This document shows, piece by piece, positions 44,463 to 53,150 of a DNA stretch of 64,000 nt. The stretch lies in assembly GCF_014466955.1 (NCBI RefSeq), contig NZ_AP023396.1:558001-622000 (forward strand), written 5' to 3'. Under the pieces are notes generated by a model that had not been told where the DNA came from, did no database searches, and saw nothing but the letters and a program-made list of their open reading frames with translations. A program made the position numbers and the translations under genes. The stretch is from Nocardia wallacei (GTDB lineage: Bacteria; Actinomycetota; Actinomycetes; Mycobacteriales; Mycobacteriaceae). Numbering within the stretch: position 1 is the stretch's first letter; each line of letters opens with the position of its first letter.

Positions 44463-45884
44463 GTGAGTCTTGTCCCGAACGTCCTCGCCACCCGGTACGC
44501 GAGCCCCGAACTGGTTCGGCTGTGGTCGCCCGAGCACAAGATCGTGCTCGAGCGCAAGCTGTGGCTGGAAGTGCTGCGGGCGCAGGTCGAACTCGGCGTG
44601 GACGTGCCGCCCGGCGTGGTCGAGGACTACGAGCGCGTGATCGACCGGGTCGACCTGGCGTCGATCGCCGACCGCGAGCGGGTGACCCGCCACGATGTGA
44701 AGGCGCGCATCGAGGAGTTCAACGCGCTCGCCGGGCACGAGCACATCCACAAGGGCATGACCAGCCGCGATCTCACCGAGAACGTGGAGCAGTTGCAGAT
44801 CCGGCTCTCGCTCGAGCACGTGTACCGGCACGGTGTCGCGGTGGTCGCCCGGCTGGCCGAGCGGGCCACCGAATATCAGGCGCTGGTGATGGCGGGGCGC
44901 TCGCACAATGTCGCCGCGCAGGCCACCACGCTGGGCAAGCGTTTCGCCAGTGCGGCCGACGAGGTGCTGATCGCGCTGACCCGGCTGCGCGAGCTGATCG
45001 ACCGCTACCCGTTGCGCGGCATCAAGGGCCCGATGGGTACGGCACAGGACATGCTCGATCTGCTCGGCGGCGATTCGGCAAAGCTCGCGCAACTCGAGCA
45101 GAAGGTGGCGCGGCACCTGGGTTTCGCGACCGTGCTCAGCAGCGTCGGGCAGGTCTATCCGCGTTCGCTGGACCACGACGTGCTCTCCGCGTTGGTCCAA
45201 TTGGGCGCGGGCCCTTCGTCTTTCGCGCACACCGTGCGCCTGATGGCCGGGCACGAACTGGTCACCGAGGGTTTCCAGCCCGGCCAGGTGGGCTCCTCGG
45301 CCATGCCGCACAAGATGAACACCCGCTCCTGCGAGCGCGTGAACGGCCTGCAGGTGGTGCTGCGCGGGTACGCGACGATGGCCGCCGAACTCGCCGGCGC
45401 GCAATGGAACGAGGGCGACGTGTTCTGCTCGGTGGTGCGCCGCGTCGCGCTGCCGGACGCCTTCTTCGCCATCGACGGCATGATCGAGACCTTCCTGACG
45501 GTGCTGACCGAATTCGGCGCCTACCCGGCCGTCAGCGAACGCGAACTGAACCGCTACCTGCCCTTCCTGGCCACCACGCGCATCCTGATGGCGGCCGTAC
45601 GCGCGGGTGTCGGCCGCGAGACCGCGCACGAGGTCATCAAGGAGCACGCCGTCGCGGTCGCGCTGGCGATGCGTGAGCAGGGGCGCGAACCCGACCTGCT
45701 GGACCGACTGGCCGCCGACGACCGGATGCCGCTGGACCGGGCGGCGCTCGACGAGGCGCTGTCGGACAGGTCGGCGTTCATCGGCGCGGCCGCGGCCCAG
45801 GTGACCGATGTCGTCGCGCAGGTGCAGAAGCTGGTCGACGCGGACCCCGACGCGGCCCGCTACACGCCGTCGCCCATTCTGTAG
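44463..45884 (+). CDS. purB: Adenylosuccinate lyase PurB
   Basis: 473 aa fumarase/aspartase-superfamily enzyme acting twice in AMP synthesis (SAICAR and adenylosuccinate cleavage). Motifs: RYASPELVRLWSPEHKIVLERKLW start, HKGMTSRDLTENVEQ, MAGRSHNVAAQATTLGKR, signature loop GSSAMPHKMNTRSCE, and the late block ERELNRYLPFLATTRILMAAV. Full length for the family. Confidence 0.95.
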   Translation: MSLVPNVLATRYASPELVRLWSPEHKIVLERKLWLEVLRAQVELGVDVPPGVVEDYERVIDRVDLASIADRERVTRHDVKARIEEFNALAGHEHIHKGMTSRDLTENVEQLQIRLSLEHVYRHGVAVVARLAERATEYQALVMAGRSHNVAAQATTLGKRFASAADEVLIALTRLRELIDRYPLRGIKGPMGTAQDMLDLLGGDSAKLAQLEQKVARHLGFATVLSSVGQVYPRSLDHDVLSALVQLGAGPSSFAHTVRLMAGHELVTEGFQPGQVGSSAMPHKMNTRSCERVNGLQVVLRGYATMAAELAGAQWNEGDVFCSVVRRVALPDAFFAIDGMIETFLTVLTEFGAYPAVSERELNRYLPFLATTRILMAAVRAGVGRETAHEVIKEHAVAVALAMREQGREPDLLDRLAADDRMPLDRAALDEALSDRSAFIGAAAAQVTDVVAQVQKLVDADPDAARYTPSPIL

Positions 45885-45910
45885 CCCGCCCGCCGGTGAC
45901 GCCGGCGACG

Positions 45911-45916
45911 TAGGCT
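45911..45916 (+). promoter_or_regulatory. -10 box for probable leaderless HIT gene
   Basis: TAGGCT, 8 bases, then ATG 45925. Confidence 0.45.
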
Positions 45917-45924
45917 GATCGCTC

Positions 45925-46359
45925 ATGGACCCGTATTCGATCTTCGCCGATATCGTCGCCGGTCGCGCCCCCGCGTCCACGGTGTACGAGGACGACGATG
46001 TGTTGGCGTTCATGGACATTCGGCCGATGACACCCGGGCACCTGCTGGTGATCCCCAAGGTTCCGGCGCGCAGTCTGGCCGAGCTGGATCCGGAGCTGGG
46101 CGGCAAGCTGTTCCGGGTGGGGCAGCGGCTGGCCGCGGCATTGCGCGCGTCCGAGGTGGGGTGCGACGGGGTGAACTTCTTCCTCGCCGACGGGGTGACG
46201 GCGGGGCAGGAGGTGTTCCATGTGCACCTGCACGTCATACCGCGCACTCCCGGTGACGGATTCGGATTGCGCGGCCGCCCGACGAGTCCGGCCCGGGCCG
46301 ATCTGGACTATCTGGCGGGTTCCATCCGCGGGGCGTTGGAGCGTTCGGTTCCGGAGTGA
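45925..46359 (+). CDS. HIT family hydrolase
   Basis: 144 aa histidine-triad protein. It begins SIFADIVAGRAPASTVYEDDDVLAFMDIRPMTPGHLLVIPK and has the triad HVHLHV in EVFHVHLHVIPR. This HinT-like form is closer to classical bacterial HIT proteins than the one at 39317. Probably hydrolyses nucleoside phosphoramidates or similar. Confidence 0.92.
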   Translation: MDPYSIFADIVAGRAPASTVYEDDDVLAFMDIRPMTPGHLLVIPKVPARSLAELDPELGGKLFRVGQRLAAALRASEVGCDGVNFFLADGVTAGQEVFHVHLHVIPRTPGDGFGLRGRPTSPARADLDYLAGSIRGALERSVPE

Positions 46360-46466
46360 CCCAACCTGTGGTTTGCTGAATAGATGCCAGCGAGCCGCTG
46401 CGACTGGCTGTTTCGGGTCGTGCGTTACTTTTATTGGCACTTGTGGTGGGCTGATGGAGGTGCGAA

Positions 46467-47426
46467 ATGCGGCGTAAGGCCGTTGCTGCTGTTGTGCTCG
46501 CTATTGTTGCCGGTGCGTTCGGGCCGTGGGCCGGGCCGCCACCGCGCGCGTCCGCGGCCCGGGTCGTCGGAATCGACGAGCTGAGCCCGACCCGCGCGGC
46601 GGTGTTCGTCGAGTCGGCCGCCATGGGCCGCGTCGTCCAGGTCCAGGTGCTGCATCCGGCGGGCGGCGGCGTGCGGCCGACCTACTACCTGCTCGACGGC
46701 CTGGATCCGGGGGAGCGGCAGAGCACCTGGACCAACGCCACCGACGCCGAACCTTTCTTCGCGGGCAAGGACGTCAACGTGGTGCTGCCGATGGGCGGAC
46801 AGGCCAGCTACTACACCGACTGGCAGCAGGACGATCCGCGCTTGGGCCGCTACCGGTGGGAGACCTTCCTGACCCGGGAACTGCCGCCGATCATCGACGC
46901 CAATTTCTCCGGCGACGGGACCAACGCGATCGGCGGACTGTCGATGGGCGGTATCGCGGCCTTCGTGCTGGCGGTGCGCAATCCGGGGCTGTATCGCGCG
47001 ATCGCCGGTTACAGCGCGTGCCCGGATCTGGGCCTGGCACAGGGGCCGATCCTGTTCTCCATCGCCAATCGCGGCGGTACCCCGGGCAATATGTGGGGCG
47101 CCCCGGGCGGTCCCGAATGGGGTGCGCACGATCCGGCGCTGCTGGCGGATCGGCTGCGCGGGACCACCATCTACCTATCCACCGGCACCGGAATTCCGGG
47201 CCCGCACGAGGCCGAGATCAAACCACAGCTGCCCGAGAACCTCTTCTTCGGTGGCCCGATCGAGGCCGGTGTCGACGTGTGCGTGACGGCGTTCGAGCGG
47301 CGACTCCAAGGGCTGGGCATCCCGGCCCGCATCGATCGCAGCCCGGTGGGCACGCACTCGTGGTCCTACTGGCAGGACACGCTGCACGCCTCGTGGCCCA
47401 CGATCGCCGCCGCCATCGGAGCTTGA
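46467..47426 (+). CDS. Secreted antigen 85-like mycolyltransferase/esterase
   Basis: 319 aa. Signal peptide (1-30, ending SASAAR-like), alpha/beta hydrolase domain with YYLLDGLDP, SYYTDWQQDD, nucleophile Ser159 in IGGLSMGGIAAF, and C-terminal His in VGTHSWSYWQDTLHASWP. These are the signatures of the antigen 85/mycolyltransferase family, which attaches mycolic acids to trehalose and arabinogalactan outside the cell. Mycolyltransferase activity against simple esterase activity cannot be told apart. ATG has GGAGGTGC upstream. Confidence 0.9.
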   Translation: MRRKAVAAVVLAIVAGAFGPWAGPPPRASAARVVGIDELSPTRAAVFVESAAMGRVVQVQVLHPAGGGVRPTYYLLDGLDPGERQSTWTNATDAEPFFAGKDVNVVLPMGGQASYYTDWQQDDPRLGRYRWETFLTRELPPIIDANFSGDGTNAIGGLSMGGIAAFVLAVRNPGLYRAIAGYSACPDLGLAQGPILFSIANRGGTPGNMWGAPGGPEWGAHDPALLADRLRGTTIYLSTGTGIPGPHEAEIKPQLPENLFFGGPIEAGVDVCVTAFERRLQGLGIPARIDRSPVGTHSWSYWQDTLHASWPTIAAAIGA

Positions 47427-47433
47427 ATCCGAA

Positions 47434-47658
47434 TCAGGATCGCGGGACCGAACCGGGACGGTTGAACTCGCCGTCCTTGGCTCCGGCGACGAATGCCTTC
47501 CACTCGCCGGGGGTGAAGATCAGCGTCGGGCCGTCGGGATTCTTCGCATCCCGCAGGCCGATGTTGCCACTGGCCAGGAAGGCCACCTCGACGCCGCCCG
47601 ACTCACTGCTGCGGTGCCAGACGGCGTCGGGCTCGATCTCGCGGTTCTTCGCTTCCAC
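47434..47658 (-). CDS. DUF397 domain-containing protein
   Basis: 74 aa with the DUF397 pattern: WHRSSESGG, VEVAFLASGNIGLRDAKNPDGPTLIFTPGEWKAFVAGAKDGEF. DUF397 genes in actinomycetes usually follow an XRE-family regulator gene, as in bldB-type or toxin-antitoxin-like pairs, but none is present upstream here. GTG 47658 has AGGAG 5 bases upstream and is preferred over the longer frame, which is low-complexity. Confidence 0.87.
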   Translation of the reverse strand: MEAKNREIEPDAVWHRSSESGGVEVAFLASGNIGLRDAKNPDGPTLIFTPGEWKAFVAGAKDGEFNRPGSVPRS

Positions 47659-48020
47659 ATCTGCTCCTGTGCGGGTCCGAATCCGGCGGGCAGCGTCGGC
47701 CGGAGCGGTCCGGGCGACGCCGACGTAGACAGTAGCCGGTCGGCCCGTTCCGGCGGTGCGAATGGTGATTCGCCGTATTTCCGGGGCCCGTCTCCCCGGT
47801 CCCGCGCCGATGAACAAGTGGGACCGGACGGGAGCGATGCGGTCGCCGGGGCCGACGTGGCGCTGGTCACGGTCGTGCCCGCGGGTGACATTCTCGTGGT
47901 TTACCTCGCAACCGAATCGGAAACCCCGCTGATTGTGGCGGATATACGGCGTCGATCAGTCGGCGTAGCCGAAAATGTGCGCCGCGCCACACCCCAGGCA
48001 CGACAAGGATGGAGCACCGC
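47659..48020. other. 362-bp region without a recognised gene
   Basis: Neither strand shows a supported frame. It must contain the DUF397 promoter (minus) and perhaps that of the small protein at 48021; no clear promoter motifs could be picked out. Confidence 0.4.
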
Positions 48021-48233
48021 ATGGCACCCGTCTTCGACAGTTGCGCGGTGGTGCCCCGGCACCTCACCGTCGAGCAGGCTCACAACATCTTGCACATCCA
48101 CAGCAGCTGCCCCACCGATCAGTGCCCGCGCCGCAAGGCCGCGCTGTATTTTCTGATGGACTCGCGGCGCACGGTCCGGGACAACCCACGTGACCTGCGT
48201 CGACCGGTGCCGCGGTCGACAGGGCTGGGGTAA
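48021..48233 (+). CDS. Small Cys-containing hypothetical protein
   Basis: 70 aa, family not recognised. Segment EQAHNILHIHSSCPTDQCPRRKAALYFLMDSRR has a HxH, a CPTDQC pair and a basic helix, reminiscent of small actinobacterial proteins near WhiB-like regulators but lacking the four-Cys WhiB set. ATG 48021 has GGATGGAG just upstream; an ATG 12 bp earlier is possible. Confidence 0.5.
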   Translation: MAPVFDSCAVVPRHLTVEQAHNILHIHSSCPTDQCPRRKAALYFLMDSRRTVRDNPRDLRRPVPRSTGLG

Positions 48234-48276
48234 CCCCCCGGTCCGGGGTTGGCGACGGGTCCGCCGCGCCGCGCAC

Positions 48277-48282
48277 TACGGT
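48277..48282 (+). promoter_or_regulatory. -10 box for leaderless ptrB transcript
   Basis: TACGGT, exactly 7 bases, then ATG 48290. Confidence 0.55.
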
Positions 48283-48289
48283 GGAGCGC

Positions 48290-50488
48290 ATGGCTCTCGA
48301 CAGTGGCACCGGAACGACCCCGACCGCCGGCGACGCAGCGTCCGCCGCGACGCCGTCGCCGCTCGACGGCGCGACGCCGCCGATCGCCAAGCGGGTGCCG
48401 ACCGAACGGGTACACCACGGCGACACCTTCGTAGATGACTACGAATGGCTGCGCGACAAGGAGAATCCCGAGGTCATCGCCTACCTCGAGGCCGAGAACG
48501 CCTATACCGACGCGCAAACCGCCCACCTGCGGCCGCTGCGGGACAAGATCTTCGACGAGATCAAGGCGCGCACGCAGGAGACCGATCTGTCCGTTCCCGC
48601 CCGGATGGGCGAATTCTGGTATTACTCCCGCAGTTTCGAGGGCAAGCAGTACGGGGTGCACTGCCGCTGCCCCGTCGCCGATCCCGACGACTGGACTCCG
48701 CCGCAGCTCGAGGCCGACACCGAGATCGCGGGCGAGCAGATCCTGCTGGACAGCAACGCGCTCGCCGCGGATCACGACTTCTTCGCGCTGGGCGCGTTCT
48801 CGGTCAGCCATGACGGGACGCTGCTGGCCTATTCGATGGACACCGTCGGTGACGAGCGGTACGTGCTGCGGTTCAAGGATCTGCGCACCGGAGAGCCGCT
48901 GGGCGACGAGATCCCGGGCACCGCCCCCGGCGCGACCTGGTCGCTGGACGGCACGCATGTCTTCTATCAGACCGTCGACGAGTCGTGGCGGCCCGACACC
49001 GTGTGGCGGCACCGCCTCGGCACCTCGACCGACGCCGACGTCAAGGTCTTCCACGAACCGGACGAGCGCTACTGGGTGAGCATCGGCGCCACCCGCTCCG
49101 AGAAATATCTGATGATCTGGGTCGGCTCGAAGATCACCACCGAGGGCTGGGTGCTCGAATCCGACGATCCCGAAGGCGAATTCCGGGTGCTGCTGCCCCG
49201 GCGCGAGGGCGTCGAATACTCCGCCGAGCACGCGGTGATCGGCGGGCGCGACCGATTCCTGGTGCTGCACAACGACGTCGTGGACGGGGTGAAGGCGGAG
49301 AACTTCGTGCTCGCCGAGGCCCCCGCCGACGATCCGGCAGACCTGACGATCCTCATCCCGCACCGCGACGACGTGCGGCTCGAGGACATCGACTGCTTCG
49401 CCGACCATCTGGTGCTGTCCTACCGGCGTGAGGCGCTGTCGCGAGTCGCGGTGTGGCCGTTGACCTCCGAGGGCTACGGCGAACTGCGTGAGCTGGACTT
49501 CGGATTGGAGTTGTTCGCCGCCGGGGTCGGCTCCAACCCGGAATGGGACCAGCCGACCCTGCGGCTCGGCCTGACCTCCTTCATCACCCCCGTGCAGGTC
49601 TTCGACTACGTGCCCGCCACCGGCGAGATGACCCTGCGCAAGGAGCAGGCGGTGCTGGGCGGCTACGACCCGAACGACTATGAGCAGCAGCGGGATTGGG
49701 CGGTGGCGCAGGACGGGACCCGGATCCCGATCTCGCTGGTGCGGCGCAAGGATCTCGCCGGAACCGGCCCGAAGCCGCTGCTGCTCTACGGGTACGGCTC
49801 CTACGAGGCCAGCATCGACCCGGCGTTCTCGGTGTCGCGGCTGTCGCTGCTGGACCGCGGGATGGTGTTCGCGGTGGCGCACGTGCGCGGCGGTGGCGAG
49901 ATGGGGCGGCTGTGGTACGAGCACGGCAAGACACTCACCAAACGCAACACGTTCACCGACTTCGTCTCCTCCGCAAGGCATCTCGTCGACACGGGGGTCA
50001 CCGCGCCGGACCGGATGATCGCCGACGGCGGCAGCGCGGGCGGCCTGCTGGTGGGCGCGGTCGCCAACCTGGCGCCCGAACTGTTCACCGGCATCCTGGC
50101 CAACGTGCCGTTCGTGGACCCGCTCACCTCGATCCTGGATCCCTCGCTGCCGCTGACCGTCATCGAATGGGACGAGTGGGGAAACCCCTTGGCGGACAAG
50201 CAGGTCTACGAGTACATGAAGTCCTACTCGCCCTACGAGAATGTCGAGGCCAAGGACTATCCGGCGATCCTGGCGATCACCAGCATCAACGACACCCGGG
50301 TGCTGTATGTGGAACCGGCCAAGTGGGTGGCGAAACTGCGCGCCACCAAGACCGGCGACGCGCCGCTGCTGCTGAAGACCGAGATGAGCGCGGGGCACGG
50401 CGGTGTCAGCGGGCGCTACGAGAAGTGGAAGGAAGTGGCGTTCGAATACGCCTGGGTGCTGGACACGGTCGGCCTGGCGGACGCCTGA
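48290..50488 (+). CDS. ptrB: S9 family peptidase, oligopeptidase B
   Basis: 732 aa prolyl-oligopeptidase family enzyme. An N-terminal seven-blade propeller (about 60-440), entered after PIAKRVPTERVHHGDTFVDDYEWLRDKENP, precedes a catalytic alpha/beta hydrolase domain (about 460-730): YGSYEASIDPAFSVSRLSLLDRG, nucleophile Ser582 in DGGSAGGLLVG, acid in SINDTRV, and His in SAGHGGVSGRY. It cleaves oligopeptides after basic residues. Cytosolic (no signal). In Mtb this gene is split as ptrBa/ptrBb; here it is intact. It uses the ATG at leaderless spacing from TACGGT. Confidence 0.93.
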   Translation: MALDSGTGTTPTAGDAASAATPSPLDGATPPIAKRVPTERVHHGDTFVDDYEWLRDKENPEVIAYLEAENAYTDAQTAHLRPLRDKIFDEIKARTQETDLSVPARMGEFWYYSRSFEGKQYGVHCRCPVADPDDWTPPQLEADTEIAGEQILLDSNALAADHDFFALGAFSVSHDGTLLAYSMDTVGDERYVLRFKDLRTGEPLGDEIPGTAPGATWSLDGTHVFYQTVDESWRPDTVWRHRLGTSTDADVKVFHEPDERYWVSIGATRSEKYLMIWVGSKITTEGWVLESDDPEGEFRVLLPRREGVEYSAEHAVIGGRDRFLVLHNDVVDGVKAENFVLAEAPADDPADLTILIPHRDDVRLEDIDCFADHLVLSYRREALSRVAVWPLTSEGYGELRELDFGLELFAAGVGSNPEWDQPTLRLGLTSFITPVQVFDYVPATGEMTLRKEQAVLGGYDPNDYEQQRDWAVAQDGTRIPISLVRRKDLAGTGPKPLLLYGYGSYEASIDPAFSVSRLSLLDRGMVFAVAHVRGGGEMGRLWYEHGKTLTKRNTFTDFVSSARHLVDTGVTAPDRMIADGGSAGGLLVGAVANLAPELFTGILANVPFVDPLTSILDPSLPLTVIEWDEWGNPLADKQVYEYMKSYSPYENVEAKDYPAILAITSINDTRVLYVEPAKWVAKLRATKTGDAPLLLKTEMSAGHGGVSGRYEKWKEVAFEYAWVLDTVGLADA

Positions 50489-50595
50489 TTCGGTAGCGCG
50501 AATTCGTCGGCGCGTCACCCGCGCAGCACGGTGCCGACACCTCGCCCACGCACAGTGGGTGTGGTTGGCAGCACCGAAAGGGGGTACGCGCCATT

Positions 50596-51297
50596 ATGCG
50601 TGCACAACTGCTGGTCTCGGTGTCGGGCATTCGTGACGCCACCAGGGAAACGGCCATGGCCTTCGCCGCCGAGATGGATCGGCGCGAGGTCCCGCTGTCA
50701 CTGCTGGTCGCACCGCGACTGAAGAACAAGTACCGGCTCGCCGACGACGCGCCGACGCAGGACTGGCTGCGCGCGCGCCGCGCGGCGGGCGACGCGATCG
50801 TCCTGCACGGCTACGACCAGGCCGCCACCAAACGGCGGCGGGCCGAGTTCGCGACGCTGCCCGAACACGAAGCGCGACTGCGGTTGACGGCCGCCGACCG
50901 CGTACTCGAGGGCGTCGGCCTGCGGACCCGGTTGTTCGCGGCCCCGCGCTGGAACTCCTCGGAGGGCGCGCTGGCCGCCCTGCCCGCGGTGGGTTTCCGG
51001 CTGGCGCTCGGGCTCACCGGCCTGCACGACCTGGAACGCGGTGTGACCCAACGGGCTTGGGTGCACGGCATCGGCGAGGGCTTCCGCGCCGAACCGTGGT
51101 GGTGCCACGCCCTGGTGATGAGTGCGGCGCGCACCGCTCGTCGCGGCGGCATCCTCCGCCTGGCGGTCTCGGCCGCCCAGCTCGATCGCTCCGGTCCGCG
51201 CCAGGCCGTGCTCGACGCCATCGACCTCGCGCTGTTCCACGAGGCCGTGCCCGACACCTATCGCTGGGAGCCGCTTACCCCCGCCCGTGCGGCCTGA
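50596..51297 (+). CDS. DUF2334 polysaccharide deacetylase-like protein
   Basis: 233 aa. Segments MRAQLLVSVSGIRDATRETAMAFAAEMDRREVPLSLLVAPRL, DAIVLHGYDQ and LFAAPRWNSSEGALAAL resemble DUF2334 proteins (NodB-like deacetylase superfamily) such as Mtb Rv0784. The order ptrB-DUF2334 is as in Mtb. Substrate unknown; probably acts on a sugar polymer if active, but metal-binding residues are only partly visible (HGYDQ). Confidence 0.82.
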   Translation: MRAQLLVSVSGIRDATRETAMAFAAEMDRREVPLSLLVAPRLKNKYRLADDAPTQDWLRARRAAGDAIVLHGYDQAATKRRRAEFATLPEHEARLRLTAADRVLEGVGLRTRLFAAPRWNSSEGALAALPAVGFRLALGLTGLHDLERGVTQRAWVHGIGEGFRAEPWWCHALVMSAARTARRGGILRLAVSAAQLDRSGPRQAVLDAIDLALFHEAVPDTYRWEPLTPARAA

Positions 51298-51330
51298 GAC
51301 GCGCTGGGGCGACAGGGTTTTCGCCGTCGT

Positions 51331-52173
51331 TCAGCGCAGGAGCAGACTCAGCCCGAGGGCGAGCATGATCAGCGCGATGGCCGAGTCCAGCACGCGCCAG
51401 GCGGTGGGGCGCGCGAACACCGGGGCGAGGAGGCGGCTGCCGTAGCCGAGGGCGGCGAACCACAGGACGCTGGCGAGCATCGCGCCTGCCGCGAACGACC
51501 AGCGATCCGGGCCGTAGGTGTTGCCGAACGAGCCCATCAACACCACGGTGTCCAGGTAGACGTGCGGGTTGAGCCAGGTCAGCGCCAGACAGGTGAGGAT
51601 CGTGCGCACCAGGGGCGAGCGGGCAGCGGTGGTGCGCGGGCGCGTCGGCGCGACCGCTGCCGGGAGGGCGGGAGTGTCTGCCGCCCGGGCTCCGGCGGGC
51701 GCGGTGGTCGCGTCCACGATCGTGTTGCCGGTGGTCACGGTGCCGATCGCCCTCGATGCGGTGGCCGGGGGTAACGCGCCGGCGGTGTGACGCTGGGCGG
51801 GCTCGCGTATGCCGGTGCGGCTGTGCGGGGGACCAGGGTTGCCTCGACTCGTCCGAGCGTGTGGGTCCGGGCCGGTGCGCAGGGAGCCGGGGGACAGGGC
51901 GCGCCGCACGGCGAGGGCGGCGTAGGCGAGGAGGAAGGCTCCGCCGAGGTGGCGGGCCACATCCAGCAGGACCGGCGCCGTGGTCAGGACGGCGCCCGCG
52001 CCGCCGATGCCCGCCGCGATCAGCACGACGTCGGAAAGGGTGCAGACCGCGATGACGGCGCGGATGTGCGCGCCCCCGATGCCCTGACGCAGGACGAACG
52101 CGTTCTGCGCGCCGATCGCCACGATCAGCGACAGCCCGAAGCCCAGGCCGGGTAGCACGGCGGAAACGCTCAC
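51331..52173 (-). CDS. lysE: LysE family amino-acid exporter with a long hydrophilic insertion
   Basis: 280 aa, against about 200 for the family. Helices at 7-25, 38-60, 72-90, then 188-205, 222-240 and 258-278, with LysE motifs GLSLIVAIGAQNAFVLRQG and LALTWLNPHVYLDTVVLMGS. Between helix 3 and helix 4 (about 95-186) is a 90-residue Arg/Pro/Thr/Ala-rich hydrophilic insertion not seen in LysE/ArgO proteins. Exports basic amino acids such as lysine and arginine. It is divergent from lysG, the standard arrangement. Start GTG 52173. Confidence 0.88.
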   Translation of the reverse strand: MSVSAVLPGLGFGLSLIVAIGAQNAFVLRQGIGGAHIRAVIAVCTLSDVVLIAAGIGGAGAVLTTAPVLLDVARHLGGAFLLAYAALAVRRALSPGSLRTGPDPHARTSRGNPGPPHSRTGIREPAQRHTAGALPPATASRAIGTVTTGNTIVDATTAPAGARAADTPALPAAVAPTRPRTTAARSPLVRTILTCLALTWLNPHVYLDTVVLMGSFGNTYGPDRWSFAAGAMLASVLWFAALGYGSRLLAPVFARPTAWRVLDSAIALIMLALGLSLLLR

Positions 52174-52211
52174 ACCGGTCGACGCTAGGGACCTTTACGA
52201 TAATCAGACAA

Positions 52212-52227
52212 GCTGAAGTTTTTCAGC
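52212..52227. promoter_or_regulatory. Inverted repeat, candidate LysG operator
   Basis: GCTGAA-GTTT-TTCAGC, 6-bp arms with a 4-base loop, in the 74-bp divergent region between lysE and lysG, followed by an AT-rich patch. It fits a LysR-type binding site. Confidence 0.55.
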
Positions 52228-52247
52228 GGTCATTAGAATTTCTTCAT

Positions 52248-53144
52248 ATGGATCTGCAACTCGACCAGCTCCGCGCCCTCGACGCCGCGGTCGCCGAGGG
52301 CACCCTGGAGGCGGCCGCCCGTCGGCTCCGGGTAACGCCCTCGGCGGTGAGCCAGCGCGTCAAGGCCCTCGAGGGCACGGTCGGCCGGACCCTGCTCCAG
52401 CGCACGAAACCGGTGCGCCCCACCGAATCCGGACGCGCCGTATTGCGCCTCGCCCGCCAGATCGAACTCCTCACCGGTGACACCGTCCGTGAATTAGGCG
52501 GTGTCGCAAGCGAATCCGAGAACAGCGGCGGCCGCGTCCGGATTCCTGTCGCGATCAACGCCGATTCGCTGGAGACGTGGGTGATGCCCGCGCTGGGCCG
52601 CGCTCCGGCCGGGGTGTGCTTCGAAATCCACCGCGAGGACGAGGAACACACCACCCGGCTGCTGCGCGACGGCACCGTCATGGCGGCGATCACCGCGACG
52701 GCGCAGCCTGTGCAGGGCTGCCGGGTGGAGCGGCTCGGCGCGATGCGCTACCGCCCGATGGCTACCCCGGAGTACGCCCGCACGTGGTTTCCCGACGGCC
52801 CCACCGCCCGTGCCTTCGCCGCCGCCCCGGTCGTCCTGTTCGATCGCAAGGACGACCTGCAGGACAGGCTGATGCGCCGCCGCGCCCGCCGCCCCCTGGA
52901 CCCACCCCGCCACTACATCCCCTCCTCCACGGGCTTCGCCGCAGCCGTGCGCCTGGGCCTGGGCTGGGGCATGTTGCCCGACGTGCAAACCACCCGCGAT
53001 CGGGATACCGGCCGCCTCGTTCCGCTCGCCCCCGACCTGCACATCGACGTTCCCCTCTACTGGCAGCAATGGCGGCTGCACTCCCCGACACTCACCACCA
53101 TCGCGACCCTCATCGCCGCCGCGGCCACCGAATCCCTGCGCTGA
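52248..53144 (+). CDS. lysG: LysR family regulator ArgP/LysG
   Basis: 298 aa. The winged helix-turn-helix (about 3-60: LDQLRALDAAVAEGTLEAAARRLRVTPSAVSQRVKALE) and effector-binding domain with NADSLETWVMPAL are typical of LysG/ArgP. It activates lysE when lysine or arginine accumulates (known for the family). The ATG at 52248 faces lysE, matching the Mtb Rv1985c-Rv1986 pair. Confidence 0.92.
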   Translation: MDLQLDQLRALDAAVAEGTLEAAARRLRVTPSAVSQRVKALEGTVGRTLLQRTKPVRPTESGRAVLRLARQIELLTGDTVRELGGVASESENSGGRVRIPVAINADSLETWVMPALGRAPAGVCFEIHREDEEHTTRLLRDGTVMAAITATAQPVQGCRVERLGAMRYRPMATPEYARTWFPDGPTARAFAAAPVVLFDRKDDLQDRLMRRRARRPLDPPRHYIPSSTGFAAAVRLGLGWGMLPDVQTTRDRDTGRLVPLAPDLHIDVPLYWQQWRLHSPTLTTIATLIAAAATESLR

Positions 53145-53150
53145 GACGGG

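Noticed and set aside
44058..46247. 729-codon minus-strand open frame
   Set aside because: Antisense to purB and the HIT gene, both with clear family signatures.
48119..50518. 799-codon minus-strand open frame
   Set aside because: Antisense to ptrB, which has all catalytic motifs.
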